DNA of 64,000 bases from positions 1,797,501 to 1,861,500 of the forward strand of contig CM051029.1 of NCBI GenBank assembly GCA_027627225.1, given 5' to 3'. The notes below the pieces were generated by a model. It was not told where the DNA came from. It worked only from the letters and a program-made list of their open reading frames with translations, and searched no databases. Positions 34,401 to 48,051 of this stretch are shown here, in pieces. The position numbers were made by a program, and so were the translations under genes. Numbering within the stretch: position 1 is the stretch's first letter; every line of letters starts with the position of its first letter. This DNA comes from Congeria kusceri. Taxonomy: Eukaryota; Mollusca; Bivalvia; Myida; Dreissenidae.

Positions 34401-34708
34401 TTCATTCGTTTTAATATGTAAGCAAAAGCATCCTTGCGCACAATTTTACACGATTTGAGCATTATTTATGAAAATAGCATTATTAATTAAAATAATTGAG
34501 TCACAATAATTACTGTTTAGCTTAAATACACATGGTGATATAATGTACATACTTCCACGTTGTATCATATACCATATACATGACGTGTGTGTATGATTAT
34601 ATTTTGATTCAAATAACGTTAAATAAGATTTCAGCTAAATAAATAAAATATCATAAACATACAAAGTATAATATGAAATGTTATGGTATACCAATAATAA
34701 TTGTACAA

Positions 34709-34845
34709 ATACTGCTGCTGCTGATGATGCTGTCACTACTACTACTACTACTATTTCTACTATTACTACTACAAGTACAACAACAACAATTACTACTTCT
34801 ACTATACTACTTCTACTACTACTACTATTACTGCTTTTATAGCCT
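34709..34845. repeat. (CTA)n-type microsatellite
   Basis: Imperfect CTA/CTG triplets with TTC interruptions. Poly-Leu and poly-Val frames over it are artefacts. Confidence 0.93.
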
Positions 34846-35090
34846 GGTTCCGGGGTTGTGCTAAAATAGTACGCCTGGAACAAACCAATGAATGTCGGAC
34901 GTGATGGTTTGTGTGTAGTAGTGCAATTTTGATTACAGAAGCCACACTTAATATACCATCGCAAATTTATTTCAGCATTCACATTTTGTGAGTGTAACAT
35001 GCAATATCTTAACACACAAGTTCATAATATATTTATAAAGTCGATCCATACACCTGCAAACATCTGCGTATGTCCTCTTTCATTTAATAT

Positions 35091-36085
35091 CTTTACATAC
35101 ACATATTTCTATAAAGCCAGATTGGCGGACAAGAATCCCGGTTGAATAATCCTGTGTATAATTGCCACAAATCAAAGCAAATGCAGTTAAAATAGCATTA
35201 TTTATGGAAAGGGCATTGTTTATTAAAATAACATAGTCTCAGTAATTACTTTTTAGATTTAATACGAATTGTGGTATAACCGAGAAAATAATATACAGTC
35301 TACTTAACTGTATTGGAAACACAATTGTTTACTAGTTACTATAAGAAATTAGTCAAATGATATATTTTTTCCATTTTGTTTGCATTTTTTAAAGTGACAG
35401 GTATTTTTAAGTAAAACAGATATGCATACCAATCAAGATATATTCAGTACCAATCAATTTGTTTTATATGTTTAGATTTGCAGTAAACGATGACCCAATT
35501 TAACATTTGACAAAACTGGATTTACATTAGTATATATATTTATAGCATGTACATATATTTATAGCATGTCATATTACTACGCAATTTCTTTACCTACACA
35601 TTTTTCTATAAAGCCAGATTGGCAGACAAAAATCCCGGTTGAATAATCCTGTGTTTAATTGCCAAAAATAAAAGCAAATGCAGTTAAAATAGCATTATTT
35701 ATGGAAAGAACATTGTTTATTAAAATAACTCAGTCTTAGTAATTACTTTTTAGATTTAATACGCATTGTGGTATAACCGAGAAAATAATATACATTCTAC
35801 TTAACTGTATTGGAAACACAATTTTTTACTAGTTACTATAAGAAATTAGTCAAATGATATATTTTTGCATTTTTTTGCATTTTTTAAAGTGACATGTATC
35901 TTTAAGTAAAACAGATATGCATATCAATCAAGATATATTCAGTACCAATCAATTTGTTTTATATGTTTAGATTTGCAGTAAAAGATGACCCAAAAAATTT
36001 AACATTTGACAAAACTGGATGTCCATTAGTATATATATTTATAGCATGTAAATATATTTATAGCATGTCATATTACTACGCACTT
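35091..36085. repeat. Head-to-tail 497-bp tandem duplication
   Basis: 35091-35587 and 35588-36085 match at a constant offset of 495-497 bp through 'ataaagccagattggc', 'gtggtataaccgagaa' and 'atgtttagatttgcagtaaa'. A more diverged partial copy of the middle section is at about 34465-34550. Confidence 0.9.
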
Positions 36086-36559
36086 CTTATTGAACTATAT
36101 GTGTTGATTTTTTTTACTAATGTACAAGTAGATGATTGAGCATACTTCATTTTCAAGCAGATTGTACTAAACTAAAATATTGAAAATAAAGTTCAAGTAG
36201 ATGATGTGAGCATACTACATTTTCAAGCAGATTGTAATGAACTAGTCCCAAATGTAAAAACTGTAATTGAGAAGTGTATCCTGAACATATTCCATGCTGA
36301 CTTTGTTGTACTTGAAAGCTCGTGAAATTTGACATACAGTAAAGCCAGACACAACAAAAAACATGCTTTATTTTCATCCTCAATACATATAAAAGTATAA
36401 TTGTACAATACTTGAAATTCTGTATATACTTGTAAAAAATGTATCGAAAGAAATAAATTAAGGAAACAATTATCCTTATATATAAAAAAAAAGCTTTAGT
36501 ATTGTAAAGCATTGGTATTGTCAATTAACTAGTTTCCGTTTTGTAACTAGAAATTACCA

Positions 36560-36905
36560 ATGCTCCAGTACTACTACTAGTGCTTCTATTACTGCTGCTG
36601 CTGCTGCTGCTACTACTAATACGACTACTACTTCTACTACTGCTACTACTACTTCTACTACTATTACTACTTTTACTACTACTACTACTACAACTACTAC
36701 TTCTGCTACTGCTACTACTAATACCACTACTACTACTTCTACTACTACTATTACAACTACTACTACTAAAACCACTACTACTACTATACTAATAATACTA
36801 CTACTACCACTACTTCTACTACTATTATTACTACTGCCTCCACTACTACTACTACTACTACTACTTCTACTACTACTACTACGCAACTACTACGCGACTA
36901 CTACT
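36560..36905. repeat. (CTA)n microsatellite
   Basis: About 340 bp of CTA triplets with CTG and TTC variants. The open frames here are translated repeat. Confidence 0.95.
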
Positions 36906-37091
36906 AATATAAAAGGGTGCTGCCCCTGATCATGTTTGGTTCCCTCTTGCTGCCCTGCTGGGCTGGTCAACACATTAATGCTTTATATATTTTTAAATTA
37001 AATATATATTTTTGCAAATATTCAGTGGCAAATAAATATCCTATTGTTAACAATGTTAACTGCAAGAATTAGACGAATAAATACCCGAGTA

Positions 37092-37510
37092 GTGTGCATG
37101 GGATGTGTTCAGTAGGTAGTGTGCGTAGGAAGTGTTCAGTATGTAGTGTGCATGGGAAGTGTCAAGTTTGTAATGAGCATGGGAAGTGTCCAGTTAGTTG
37201 TGCGCATGGGGAGTGTCTAGTTGTTAGTGTGCATGGAAAGTGTTCAGTTGGTAGTGTGCATGGGAAGTGTCTAGTGTGTACTGTGCTTGGGAAGTGTCCA
37301 GTTGGTAATGAGCATTGGAAGTTTTCAGTTTGTAGTGTTCATAAGAAGTTTTCAGTGGGTATTGGAGTGGGCCTGGCAATTTTTCAGTTGCTTGTGTTCA
37401 TGGGATGTTTTAAGTTTGTAGAGAGCATAGAAAATGTCAATTTTAGTGTCCAGTCGATAGTGTGCATCGGTGTTATCCACTTGGTAATGTGCAACGAAAG
37501 TATGCAGTTA
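37092..37510 (+). repeat. 27-bp minisatellite, open in one frame
   Basis: About ten units of 27 bp, consensus start GTGTGCATGGGAAGTGT, from 37092 to roughly 37365, then degenerate to 37510. Because 27 is a multiple of three the frame stays open for 141 codons and reads as nine-residue units of the form HGKCxVxxV. No signal peptide or splice context was seen. Coding status is unproven. Confidence 0.85.
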
Positions 37511-38815
37511 TCAGAGTGAAGTTTAGCAGACAAGTCGTTGCCATAAATGTTTGTTTAACATTTCTGTGTCTCTTTCTACAGTATTATCATTGTGTGTGAT
37601 TATAATTTGAACTAACGCCGACGTGTTATTTTTGTTGTAAACTTGAACTGTGATTTGATTTAAATACCCACTTACCATAGTGTAATGTAATATTCAAACA
37701 ATAAATACAAAGTATGTACATGTATTATTACTAAGACGTTGGAATAAGTCGTGTGTTTCAATATAAATTTGTTATTTCCGTAATATCCTTTTATAGAAGT
37801 GATTATGTTGTTGAATGTAAAATATATGATATATTGAAGTGTTTTATATGAAAAAAGATTGGTTTTATATGTATACATTACGACGTAGTACACACGGTTG
37901 TTGTAGTTGCGTAGTAGCTTCGATTTGCCTCTTTATTATTTAAAACATTAATTCTGGCAAAGCCCATACCACCTTTTAACATTGACTTAAAATGGACAAC
38001 GTATATCCTTTATGGTGCTTAAACTTGTTGTGTACGGATGACACTTGATCGTTGAAAATACTAGAAGCATATGGTTTGCTAAGTGAGACATTTAAGTAAA
38101 TGTTGTGGCAGAAAAATGTGAATATTGTGTTAGCCTAAAAAGTAAACAGGCTCATTTTGATAAAGACACTTCACTGAAGATTTGAACTATATATGCTGAC
38201 CATTGCAATACATATCAAGTTTATCATAGTATGGACTCTGGTTTTTCAAAGTGCATAAATAATTGCAAATAATCTACTAGCTGACGAAATTCATAACGTT
38301 GCTCAAATGTTTTTCAATGCATTGCTTAGTTTTGGCAGAAACAAGTATTGCATAGTCATCAGCGTATACAAATAGTTTATTAGACATCAACAGACATGTC
38401 ATTAACATTAATAATGAGGGGCATCGGTATTAAAATAGATCGCTTGAGAACGCTACAAGGAACACTTGCTAGAAATACATGACATAGCAACTGACTGGTG
38501 CATATCAGACACTTAGGCCAATTGCTTTCAAATTAATCACAAATCACAAATTAATCACAATAATGGACAGTGTCAAAATTTTCTAAAGGTCTAATAGTAC
38601 CATGCCAATAATATGACCTTCATCCAATTGAATGAGACAAAACATGTTAGGTGTATCAAACATATATCTCTTGACATGCCATGTCTAATACCAGACTGAA
38701 ATTCATTCGAAAGATTATTATGAATAAGATATTCTAAGTGATTATAAATGGTCCGTTCGGGTATGCTAGAAACGATGCTTACAAGTGACTTTACGCTACA
38801 AATGTGTAGCTCTAC

Positions 38816-40050
38816 TGGCCAAAGGGAGCTAATGCGATAGCGTTATGTTCGGCGTGAGTGCGTGCGTCCGTGCGACGGTGCGACTGTACGTCAGTTAATA
38901 CTTAAAACATCTTATCATAAACTACTCCGCTGAGTTCAACCAGAAATGGTTACACAGAAATAATTTATGGTAGATAGAGATTTGAATGTGTTCATATGTT
39001 TCCGGTCCATTGTATGATTGTATAATTAGATCACAGGAGCTAAAGTAGTTTTTGGTATTACAACTTCACAAATCTTCTTGTCTTCAATGCCTCGGCGCAT
39101 AATACTTTGAATGTGGCATAATATATTGTCGAAATACCTAAATTGTTAAAAGTATGCCCCTGAAGTAAAAAATGGCCCCGACCCGGAACTTTAACTATAT
39201 TTTGCTCAACTTCATTAGGAAAAACCTTAAAAATCTTCTTGTCTGAAACTATAAGTCCTGAGCTACGGATAGTTGATATGTAGCATTGCCGTATTGTCCT
39301 TTACCAAGATTGATATATGGATGCCCCTGGGTTTAAAAATGGTACCACTTCGCCGCTCAATGTTGTTTACATGTACTTAAAAAGGAAAAAAATAATACAA
39401 ATCATCTCGTCTGAAACTACACGTCCCGGGCCTTTGACATTTGATATGAAGGGCCTTTGACATTTGGTATGAAGCATTGTCTTATCGTCCTTTACTAACA
39501 TGTGTTCTATTGATGACACTGGGCTAAAAATGGCCCCGCTCTAAGGCTTTTTTTTTTTTTTTTAAATGTACTTTAACAGAAAAACCTTTTTTTTCTGAAA
39601 CTATAAGGTCTTTATGTTGGCTTTTGATATTGAGTGTGTAGCAAAACTGTTCATATGGTTCTTTGCCGAGAGTGTTAAAAGTATGGGCTTAAAGAGTGGC
39701 ACAACAACAGTGCTCACATTCTTTAAATTGATTTATTGTCTGAAACTTCAGTGCCTACAGCTTGTATTTTTTTTTATGTACCATCACCTTTTTCCCCTTA
39801 TACCTATTGTTCAAATGTTGTGCCTGGGCTAAAAAATGACTCCAACACGGCGGTCACTATGTTATAAAACACATTGATATTTGATATGTAGCATTGTCGT
39901 ATATGACTATACTAAAGTTGCTAAGGTAGTACCCATATGCCAACAATGGCCTCCCCGGGCTCGATAATTACTTTTAAACTGAAAATACAAATCTTTTTGT
40001 CCAAAACTACTTGATGTGCTGCAAACGAACAACGCGAAAACTATATGTCA
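38816..40050. repeat. Dispersed repeat with ~165-bp diverged tandem units
   Basis: Starts with a GTGCGTGCGTCCGTGCG run, then repeats a block with 'cttgtctgaaactata', 'gatatgtagcattg', 'gtcctttac' and 'aaaatggccccg' at spacings of about 150-185 bp (near 39070, 39235, 39403, 39588, 39870). It lies in the segment that splits unit 2 relative to unit 1. No protein seen. Confidence 0.65.
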
Positions 40051-41410
40051 ATGTCGCAGAACATTGTATTTCGACACAATATTACCTTTTTGTAAACACA
40101 AGGAGGACATATATCGGCACCTTTTCCTCTCTGTTTTGTACCGTTTTAGAATTTTAAGAAGTACGCAGACATTTACTTACTAGAACAGGTCTATAATTGG
40201 CAACCATTTGTGATGCGTTTTCCTTTCAGCCGTGCCTAGAACGTAAATAATAAAGTACTGGAGATTGCACATTCCCTTGTACACTGTTAAAGTCTGTATT
40301 AGTGGAAGGAATGTTTCAAGCTGATTCAAAACAAATCTTGTCCACTAATACTGTTGTGTTTCATTCTATTTGGTATGTTGAAACACAGTACATCCTGGTT
40401 TCTAAATGGTTTTAAGCTCCAAACATCGTTTAATATAATAATAAGTTTGAATCAAAATATGCGTTCTTATCTAAATGTTCAATATGAAAAGAGAAAACAT
40501 GTGATTTGCCAACGATATAAAGTATTTATGTGTCTTTAATCAATTAGTCAATTAGTTAACATGAATTAAGAATTTCAAGTTCAATTATAGTTCACTTAAC
40601 ATGGATTAACACGTATGTTAAATAAAATATCACGTCTACACATGCTTATCAATCATACCCATACATTCATTAAACTATTGTTGAGATCTGTGCAAATCGG
40701 ATGTTTATTTAATAATGTGCATATATTTTGTAGGCCGTATTTATCTTAGGAAACTGTGACACATTTAATATGTTTCGGTTATACTTAATGTGATTTGTAG
40801 TGGAAACCACTAAGTACTGTACAATCACCGTTGAACTTATGGGAAGATATGATATTCAATAAACTTTTGTACTAGTAACGTGAATACTAGGCAAACAAAC
40901 CCGTCAATATAAATGAACCATCATCAACGATTGCAGATACATAACATCAAAACTCCAAGTGTGTGTCGTCTACCTGCCTTTCCTCCTCTTTCTCTAAATA
41001 TATATCAACACATATTATATCGATAATATGGTGGCCATTTTAAGACATATGCAAAACGATCTTTGCCTGAGAACACTGCTTAACACTTAAAATGGCAACC
41101 GCATTTTCAGCATGTCAATGAATATAAGCCGGAAGACTTTATATTGCCTTTCTCACCACACTGTGCACACGAATATGAATACTGCATCTTTATTTGTTAG
41201 CCTGTGCAATTGCATTAAACAATCGTTGATACACAAACATCAAATGACAGTAAATCAATCAATATTAAAAAAAGTGTATCGTTCTTGCATTCTGCATATC
41301 GCCTGAGTTTTGACAATTACTATGTGAGTCCTTCATGTTAAAGTTATGTTTTACATCAAAACTTATAATGTTCATTGGGGGGTATCATATATAATGTAGC
41401 CACAATTAGT
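40051..41410. other. Unit 2-specific insert, unassigned
   Basis: No match in unit 1. Short frames at 40354-40539 and 41112-41306 have no supporting features. Confidence 0.5.
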
Positions 41411-42029
41411 ATTTTTGCTGGACTCAATGTCCTAAGTCATAATAATGAAGAATTACTCGAGTTGCAACAAATACCATACAATTAAACAGAGGTCATTCAT
41501 GCAGAACATATTTGACATTCTGAAAATTGTGAATAGACTTTATGCTCTTTCTCTGCACAGAGACTAGCACTTAACGACTTTCGATTTGAATTGCGTTAAA
41601 ACGTGTTTAGATATGATCTTCATAAAACGCAAAGTGTGTGACTTTTCTCAACACGCTTAAATCTCCAGTAAGTAATTGGTGAAGAAAAAAACTATTTAAG
41701 AGAGAGTAAGCGCAGATGGCAAAGTTATAATTGTTTACACTGTTTACGTCGTTTCAATTGTCTCTACAAATATATGACAATCAATGACCGTGACTGATTG
41801 ACCATTGTAGGCAGACGTATACCGCTTGCTCGTTTCTTCTCTGTCAGAATCTTCATTAATGGAGTTAATATCGACGGTATTATGCAGAAATGTGGATTTT
41901 TATTAAACAAGATACAAACTTAGTATCTCGAATATATTTTATACTTGGAAGTGTTAGGAAAATACACATTTATCACAAGAGCAGTGCAAGCGGTGCTACC
42001 GCTCGTCTGATGAACACACTTAGTTTAAG

Positions 42030-42037
42030 TGACGTCA
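42030..42037. promoter_or_regulatory. CRE-type palindrome TGACGTCA, unit 2
   Basis: Duplicate of the 6262-6269 site, intact within GTGACGTCAC. Confidence 0.35.
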
Positions 42038-42730
42038 CTGACTTTTGTTTCAAAACATGTTAGACAATAGCATCATACTGCAACACAATCAAGTTTAAAA
42101 TTACATAAAATACTCACTATGCACGTCATAGTTACGATTCTTGTCCTACACATTATTTTTGATAATACTGAATAAGTGTTTTGATCGTACAGAAAAAAAT
42201 ATACCAAGTGTGAAGCCTCTATGTTTTATAGTTGTCAGAACATGTGAGTATGTTCGAAAATCTTTGCCAAAATGAATTTCCTAACTTGAAAAAAAGGCCA
42301 TTAAACAATCAACATTGGTGGAAGAGTTAAAGTTATTGTTCTACACCCTTTACGTCTAAACATATTTTATTTCCATCGTGTAACTATATTTGACATCACC
42401 ATGGTGCGGGTGAACACAAACAGCATATAGAGGGGAAAGGGTTGAACTAACAGTTATTTCCACATTACTGGCGGTTCGCCCCTGAATATATTGAAATACA
42501 CAAATAAACAAACACGGTTGGTTGGTTAAACATAACTGAAGAATACATTAAAGAAATAACGGTATTTTTAACAAACTAAAGTATACCAAAGGATATATTG
42601 AATAGTACGAATATAACATGATAATTGAAAAAAGAAGTAATATCCTTACTACATTTAAGAAAAGAAACGGATGTATGTGTTGCTTAGTCTAATAAACAGA
42701 ACTGATAAACTGTTAATATAGTAAGAATGG

Positions 42731-44250
42731 TCAGAAGTTAAATGAGATGTGTGTTTGAAGCGTGCTGTCGTCTTTTTGTAGATATTGACCCATGTAAATA
42801 TGAATCAATATAGCTATATTGTTATCAGAACTTAATTCATGATTGCCATAAAGAAGCAGGCCGCATTTGAGCATGTTAAAAAGTGTATAATTCTTAGTCG
42901 TTGGTTTCTGTAGAGATGACAAATAAAAAATAATGATTGACATCTTCTGAAATGTTGGTAATGCTAACAGATGGTTTTGATATAAATAGAAATTCAAATT
43001 GCTACACATGTATTTGAGTCGTGCGTGCATAACTGATTCAAACGTCTTCCCAATATGATGATACTCGGGCACTTTGTTACATTGTAAAAGCAAGTGTTGC
43101 ATATAAACTTTGAATTTAGATAGAGAGTCAAAGTTACATAAATCTATATGCAGTTTATTCCATAGATTGATAGCAGAGGGACTAAAAAGCTGTGAGCAAA
43201 GATGAGGTCTCCTACTGACAGTTACATAATCCGAGAAATGCCTTAAGTTTTACGAGAACACCTGATTTACAGTGTTAGGTAAGAGGATCCCGAGAAAATC
43301 AGTACACTCGTGTTGATGCAATGTGTATATCGTGACAAATTTGTTCTAACGCCTACGATCTTTTAAACTTATCCAGTTAATTTATCTATGCAATTATCTT
43401 AATGAATCCGAACTAGTTAGGCGAAAAATTATTATAGCAGTTTCCTTTTGAATGTTATGTAACTTTAGTTTTTCATATAATTTGCAACCATCCCAAACCA
43501 CACAAGCATGTTCTAATATTGGTCTTAAGTAAGAAAGGTATAACTGATTTAGTGTTTTTTCTGGATTCTGGGAATATAAGTCTTCTGATATAATCTAAAC
43601 TGTTTAAAGCAGTAGTCGTAATGTTTTTGATGTGAGAGTGTCACTTACCATAATTGCTAAAAGTTATTCCAATGTGTTTACGTGTCTGTACAAATGTGAT
43701 GGGGATGTTTTCAAATAGCAAAAATGGATTATTAATATTGGGTTCTAATGCAAATAAAATGGTGTCAGTTGTATGTAGGTTAAAGTCCACTAACCAGGTT
43801 TTCAACCACTGACTTATTAAATAAAGGTCATGGTTCAGAATGCCTTCTAAGTCACTTAACGTGGACGTATTTCATGCGAAAAAACTTGTCATCAGCAAAC
43901 AGTCGTGTAATGCTTAAACGATTGTCAACTATGTCGTTAACGTATGTGAGAAAAAACAATGGACCTAAAACATAACCTTGTTGTACATCTGTGTTTATTG
44001 TAAGTTATGCGGATAAAGCTGGCCCTACGAAAACCTTTCGTGTTGGATTTGATAAGTATTTTTTTTTTTATACATTACCACAAAAACCAAATTAATGTAA
44101 CTTGAATGTAAGACCAGAGTGTCACACCCTATCAAACTTGTTAAACATCGCAAAACACAATACACGTGAATTGTTTGTCGTCGAAAAAACGAGATAGTTG
44201 ATCAAAGATGTCGATTAATTGGGCAATTGTTCTACACACTCACCTGTGTA
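42731..44250 (-). mobile_element. CR1-like LINE fragment, unit 2 copy
   Basis: Same element as 11065-12393, but its 3-prime tail is uninterrupted (to about 42790). Its 5-prime side extends further into the RT: a frame around 44240-44150 reads QLIDIFDQL then CIVFCD, the block holding the first catalytic aspartate, which unit 1 has mostly lost. Broken by stops and frameshifts. Confidence 0.75.
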
Positions 44251-44816
44251 TGCTGAATAAATACACCAAGTCTTAAATGTAGGGGAACATTTCCCGAACA
44301 GGAAAACTGGGGATACCCCTGACCTGCTTGTTGTGTTTCTAATTTTAGCAATTAGTTTCCCGATTAAGATATAATATAATGTTTTTCAAGGGGTTCAGCA
44401 AAATTGGTCGTTGCGCAGAGGTTTTTAAGTGACCAAGATGTATGTGGTCTCAAAAGGTTCAGGACATATTGTTGTAAATTTTCACCGTTCGCAATTTTTT
44501 GAAAGAATGCCGTTTTCAAGAAAACTGTTACTTAAGTGTATGGTTTTTACACAAAAAGACTAAATGAATATTTTTTTCCGATTTGGAAATGCATGTCTCC
44601 ATCCGGGAAATATAGTAGACATTTCTCACTACAAGCACTCCAGAGTTTCAAAATATGTAAAGTAAAATACATCGTTAAACATACAAAGGTACATTGTATG
44701 TTATGCAATCTTCTATATAGTAAGGAGAATATGAGAATAACAGAGTTTAAAGATACCCCTTTCTATTAAGCACACGTTAAGTTTTTGTTGACAGGTTCTA
44801 CACGTCTATACCAGTT
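44251..44816. other. Unit 2-specific segment
   Basis: Lies between the LINE fragment and the shared 'tggtatttcttgtttgaaa' junction (12400 in unit 1). The frame at 44536-44769 shows no domain. It may be more of the LINE or a separate insertion. Confidence 0.4.
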
Positions 44817-45590
44817 GGTATTTCTTGTTTGAAACGATATTATATCATAAAACAACAATCGTAATTGAAAACGGATGTTCATACTCTAATGTTGGGATGT
44901 TTTCGTCAATAATGTTAAAAAAGAGATTTAATTGAATTTCAATGTAAATTATACTTCTATGAAATAGAAAAAAAAATCCCTTTTGAATATGCAATATTTT
45001 ACTTAGCGTTTTTTTCTGAGTGGCGAGATATGGGTTAACAAAAATTAATCTTAATAATATTTATGGTGCACAGTTAATGTATAAAACATAACACTGAATT
45101 AAGTTTGTGATTTTCAATGAATATAAATTGATCCTTTAACAATAGCTGCGGAGGAGTTTACACTATCCGCACCAAAACCCGGATCGGTCTATTGAATCTT
45201 GCTCACTTGAAAATGAAAATCATGCCAGTCAAATTTTAAGATGCCGAAATGAATATGCAATCATTACATAATACAAAATTATAATTATTGTGTTTCTTTT
45301 TTACTCTGCAATTTTATTTTTATATTATTGCAATGCATAGCAACGTATCCAATGTTTTATCATAAATCACTATTACTTTGCCAATAGGAAAATTCATTGA
45401 GAATGTTCTGCCAATGTTCGGCCAACTGCTAGGTTACAACATGAATTAATTTGTTGTTTTTTTAAATTATAGAAATTTTAATCAATTCTTGTATGTATGA
45501 CCAGTATATAAATGAATTCAATATATCGTTAAGCAAAATCAAGGTGACAATACTAAATGTTATATAAATTGTGTATGACATTTTATTGAA

Positions 45591-45762
45591 AATGTTTAAT
45601 CTACCACTGTTGACCACATTGGGAATATTAATTATTATCGGGTGTAATCTTCAGATTTATTCCATTCAAACACATGAATTGAAAAATAAAGCCTTGCTTG
45701 CAGCAAAACAATTAAATGATATAGTTCAATCGACCACTATTGACGACTTTGAATATTATTAA
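45591..45762 (+). CDS. Small membrane-type ORF in a unit 2-only insert
   Basis: The frame from ATG 45591 (an earlier ATG is at 45571) encodes about 57 residues: a hydrophobic N-terminus (LPLLTTLGILIIIGC) then a polar helix-prone part ending in DDFEYY. It lies wholly within a segment of about 370 bp (45555-45925) that unit 1 lacks at 13130. It could be a signal-anchor micropeptide or chance. No homologue recognised. Confidence 0.25.
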
Positions 45763-46579
45763 CAGCAAGCAGTCAAAACAATGAGCTAAAACGGGGACGG
45801 TTGATAAGTAGCACCCTGCCAAAACAGCAATCGCCCTGGAATTAAAACTCTAATCGTGCCGATGATTATACGCATGTTTTACACTTACAAATGTACGTGA
45901 CTGTAAAGATTGCTTAAAACATATATTTCCGACCAATCTTGCATTCAATACAACTTTTATTATGCAATCAAGAGGCAATAACTCTTGTGTAAATGACCAA
46001 CCTGACCTATTTTAATTTTCAATTGCGAACTGCTGGTAATTCACAATCACAGCAAGCTGTTCCAAAATGAACAGAACTTGATCCGAAAATGAATTCTCTA
46101 TTTGTTAAATGCATTAATTAGATGATCAAAATATACCAACATGAATTAACTGACTGATAAATCCAATTCCTGGTATTTTACTTTACAAGATGGACAATAA
46201 CTCTGGTATCTGACCCGATCTGATCTCCATTTAAATTAGTCTTAATTTAAGTCGTATTAATATGTTTCTAAAGATTTGTTTAGTCCCATACATACTTTGT
46301 ATTTTAAATTCATATTCCATTTATTTGTTGCATGCTTTCAAGTTTGTATAATTTACCTCCCTTTAACGAAAATATGAGCCTAAATTTCAATACTAATAAC
46401 ATTTGCTGATTAAAACCCGACTAACGTAACTGTTTAATACGTATACATAATTTATACAGTCATGATACATGTTGTTTATTGAAGCTCTTGACAAAATAAT
46501 CTCCATCTTAAATACCTCAATTGCAACAAAAACAATACACATTTTGTTTTAGTATAAAAATGAAGACAAATTATATACA

Positions 46580-46770
46580 AGCTAATAGATAGTTGTTCGT
46601 TCTCGCAAATGTAGATCTATTTGTGTATATAATTATCATTTGAGTTATTAACGTTTACGTGCAACAACCTTTTTTCGATAAAAAACCACAATAATTCCTT
46701 ACATTACGTGTACGCTTCTACACCCCCCGTTTCAGCCACCCATAACTAATAACATAATTTAGCACCCATA
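46580..46770. other. Unit 2-only insertion
   Basis: About 190 bp absent from unit 1 (near 13775), flanked in unit 2 by 'ctaatag' at both sides (46583 and 46776 region), which might be a target duplication. No coding capacity. Confidence 0.35.
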
Positions 46771-47946
46771 ACTAATAGTTGACGGTAGACTCATGCTTGA
46801 TTCATGGCACAAATGCAAATCAGTCGTCTATTTACCAATATTAGACTTATGAAATCAACAACCTGTGCATGTAAAGCAGAACACGAACACGGAATTCTAG
46901 TTGATATAGTGACATGCGAATATAGTTTACAATTCTATAGCACATGTTACATTAAGTGCTCCTTAAACTTCTAAAAATATGTGTTATGGCTGAAACCGTT
47001 AAATACAAGTTCAAATATTCACAAGTTAATATAATAACACGAATATAAATGTATAAGAAGAAAGCATATAAATGTTTAATTGCCTATTTTTTATAAATAA
47101 TAAGGATGCTGTATTACTTCATGTTTCTAAGTACTTTAACTATAAACAATTATTCAAACATGTACCAATATGCTTTATATAAATAATACTTTCGAAATGA
47201 TGTCACAAATGGCTCATCTTAGTACAGACATCCGCTTACATGTAGGACTTAAGTAAAAATAGGTGTGGTGATAGTTTGAACAAAAATATGGCAATTGAAC
47301 GGCATCATGACTTGATATACATCAAGTTAATTAACCGTCCTACTTTATTTCTATCCTACACCTATTTATATCAAATAAAAACTTCATTTGATCACGCATA
47401 TTGCTCTGAGAACAAAACTTGTCGTTGGAGAACAAATGGGGCAACAACATGGTGTTACTGATCCGATGTGCGACCATCGTGCCAGCCAATCTTAAATGTG
47501 AGCAGCCCATAACTACTTTTGTCGCAAAGTGATGCATGATTCATAGTAACTAATGCTTAAGTATAGGTCTTTTGTAAATGAGGTGTGTATTCAGCAACAT
47601 GATCACGTAAAGCAGAATGCGAAAACGGAATTATATCCCAAAAAGTGAGCTACGAATATATATTGACAGTTCTATAGGACAAGTGATATTCAGTGATCCA
47701 CACACGTTTAAAAGTATCTAGTAAGCCTGAAACCTTTTAGAATAGAAGATCAAATATAAACATGTTGATGTTTGTTCATGAATATAAATAAAAAAATAAG
47801 AAGAAAACATATTAATTGAAATAATTAAATATACATATTCTTTATCAATGATGCGGGTGCTTTATTACTGCTTGTTCGTTACGTAACTTAAATCTAAACA
47901 CGTTAATGTATTCAAACATGTACCAATAAGCTCCCCAATACAGTAC

Positions 47947-48051
47947 CTTTTGTGCAATTGTCACGTTCTGCAAGAAGAACAGTCATCGCAATCAACAAGC
48001 AGACACCGATAGCTCCAACGACTATACTGAGAGTGCATACTGCGGTCCAAC
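47947..48051 (-). CDS. Gene B' alternative TM exon, open
   Basis: 105 nt, phase 1-1, intact acceptor and donor. Encodes a good span (AVCTLSIVVGAIGVCLLIA) followed by AERDNCTK. It is the only array exon of unit 2 that still reads through, but the gene's signal and Ig exons are gone, so it has no evident upstream partner. Confidence 0.55.

Noticed and set aside
37092..37510. CRISPR-like array
   Set aside because: Units are contiguous 27-bp repeats with no unique spacers, in an animal genome.
47276..47537. Open frames on both strands in the unit 2 array
   Set aside because: They lie in the non-exonic part of the 900-bp unit and are not open in the sister units.
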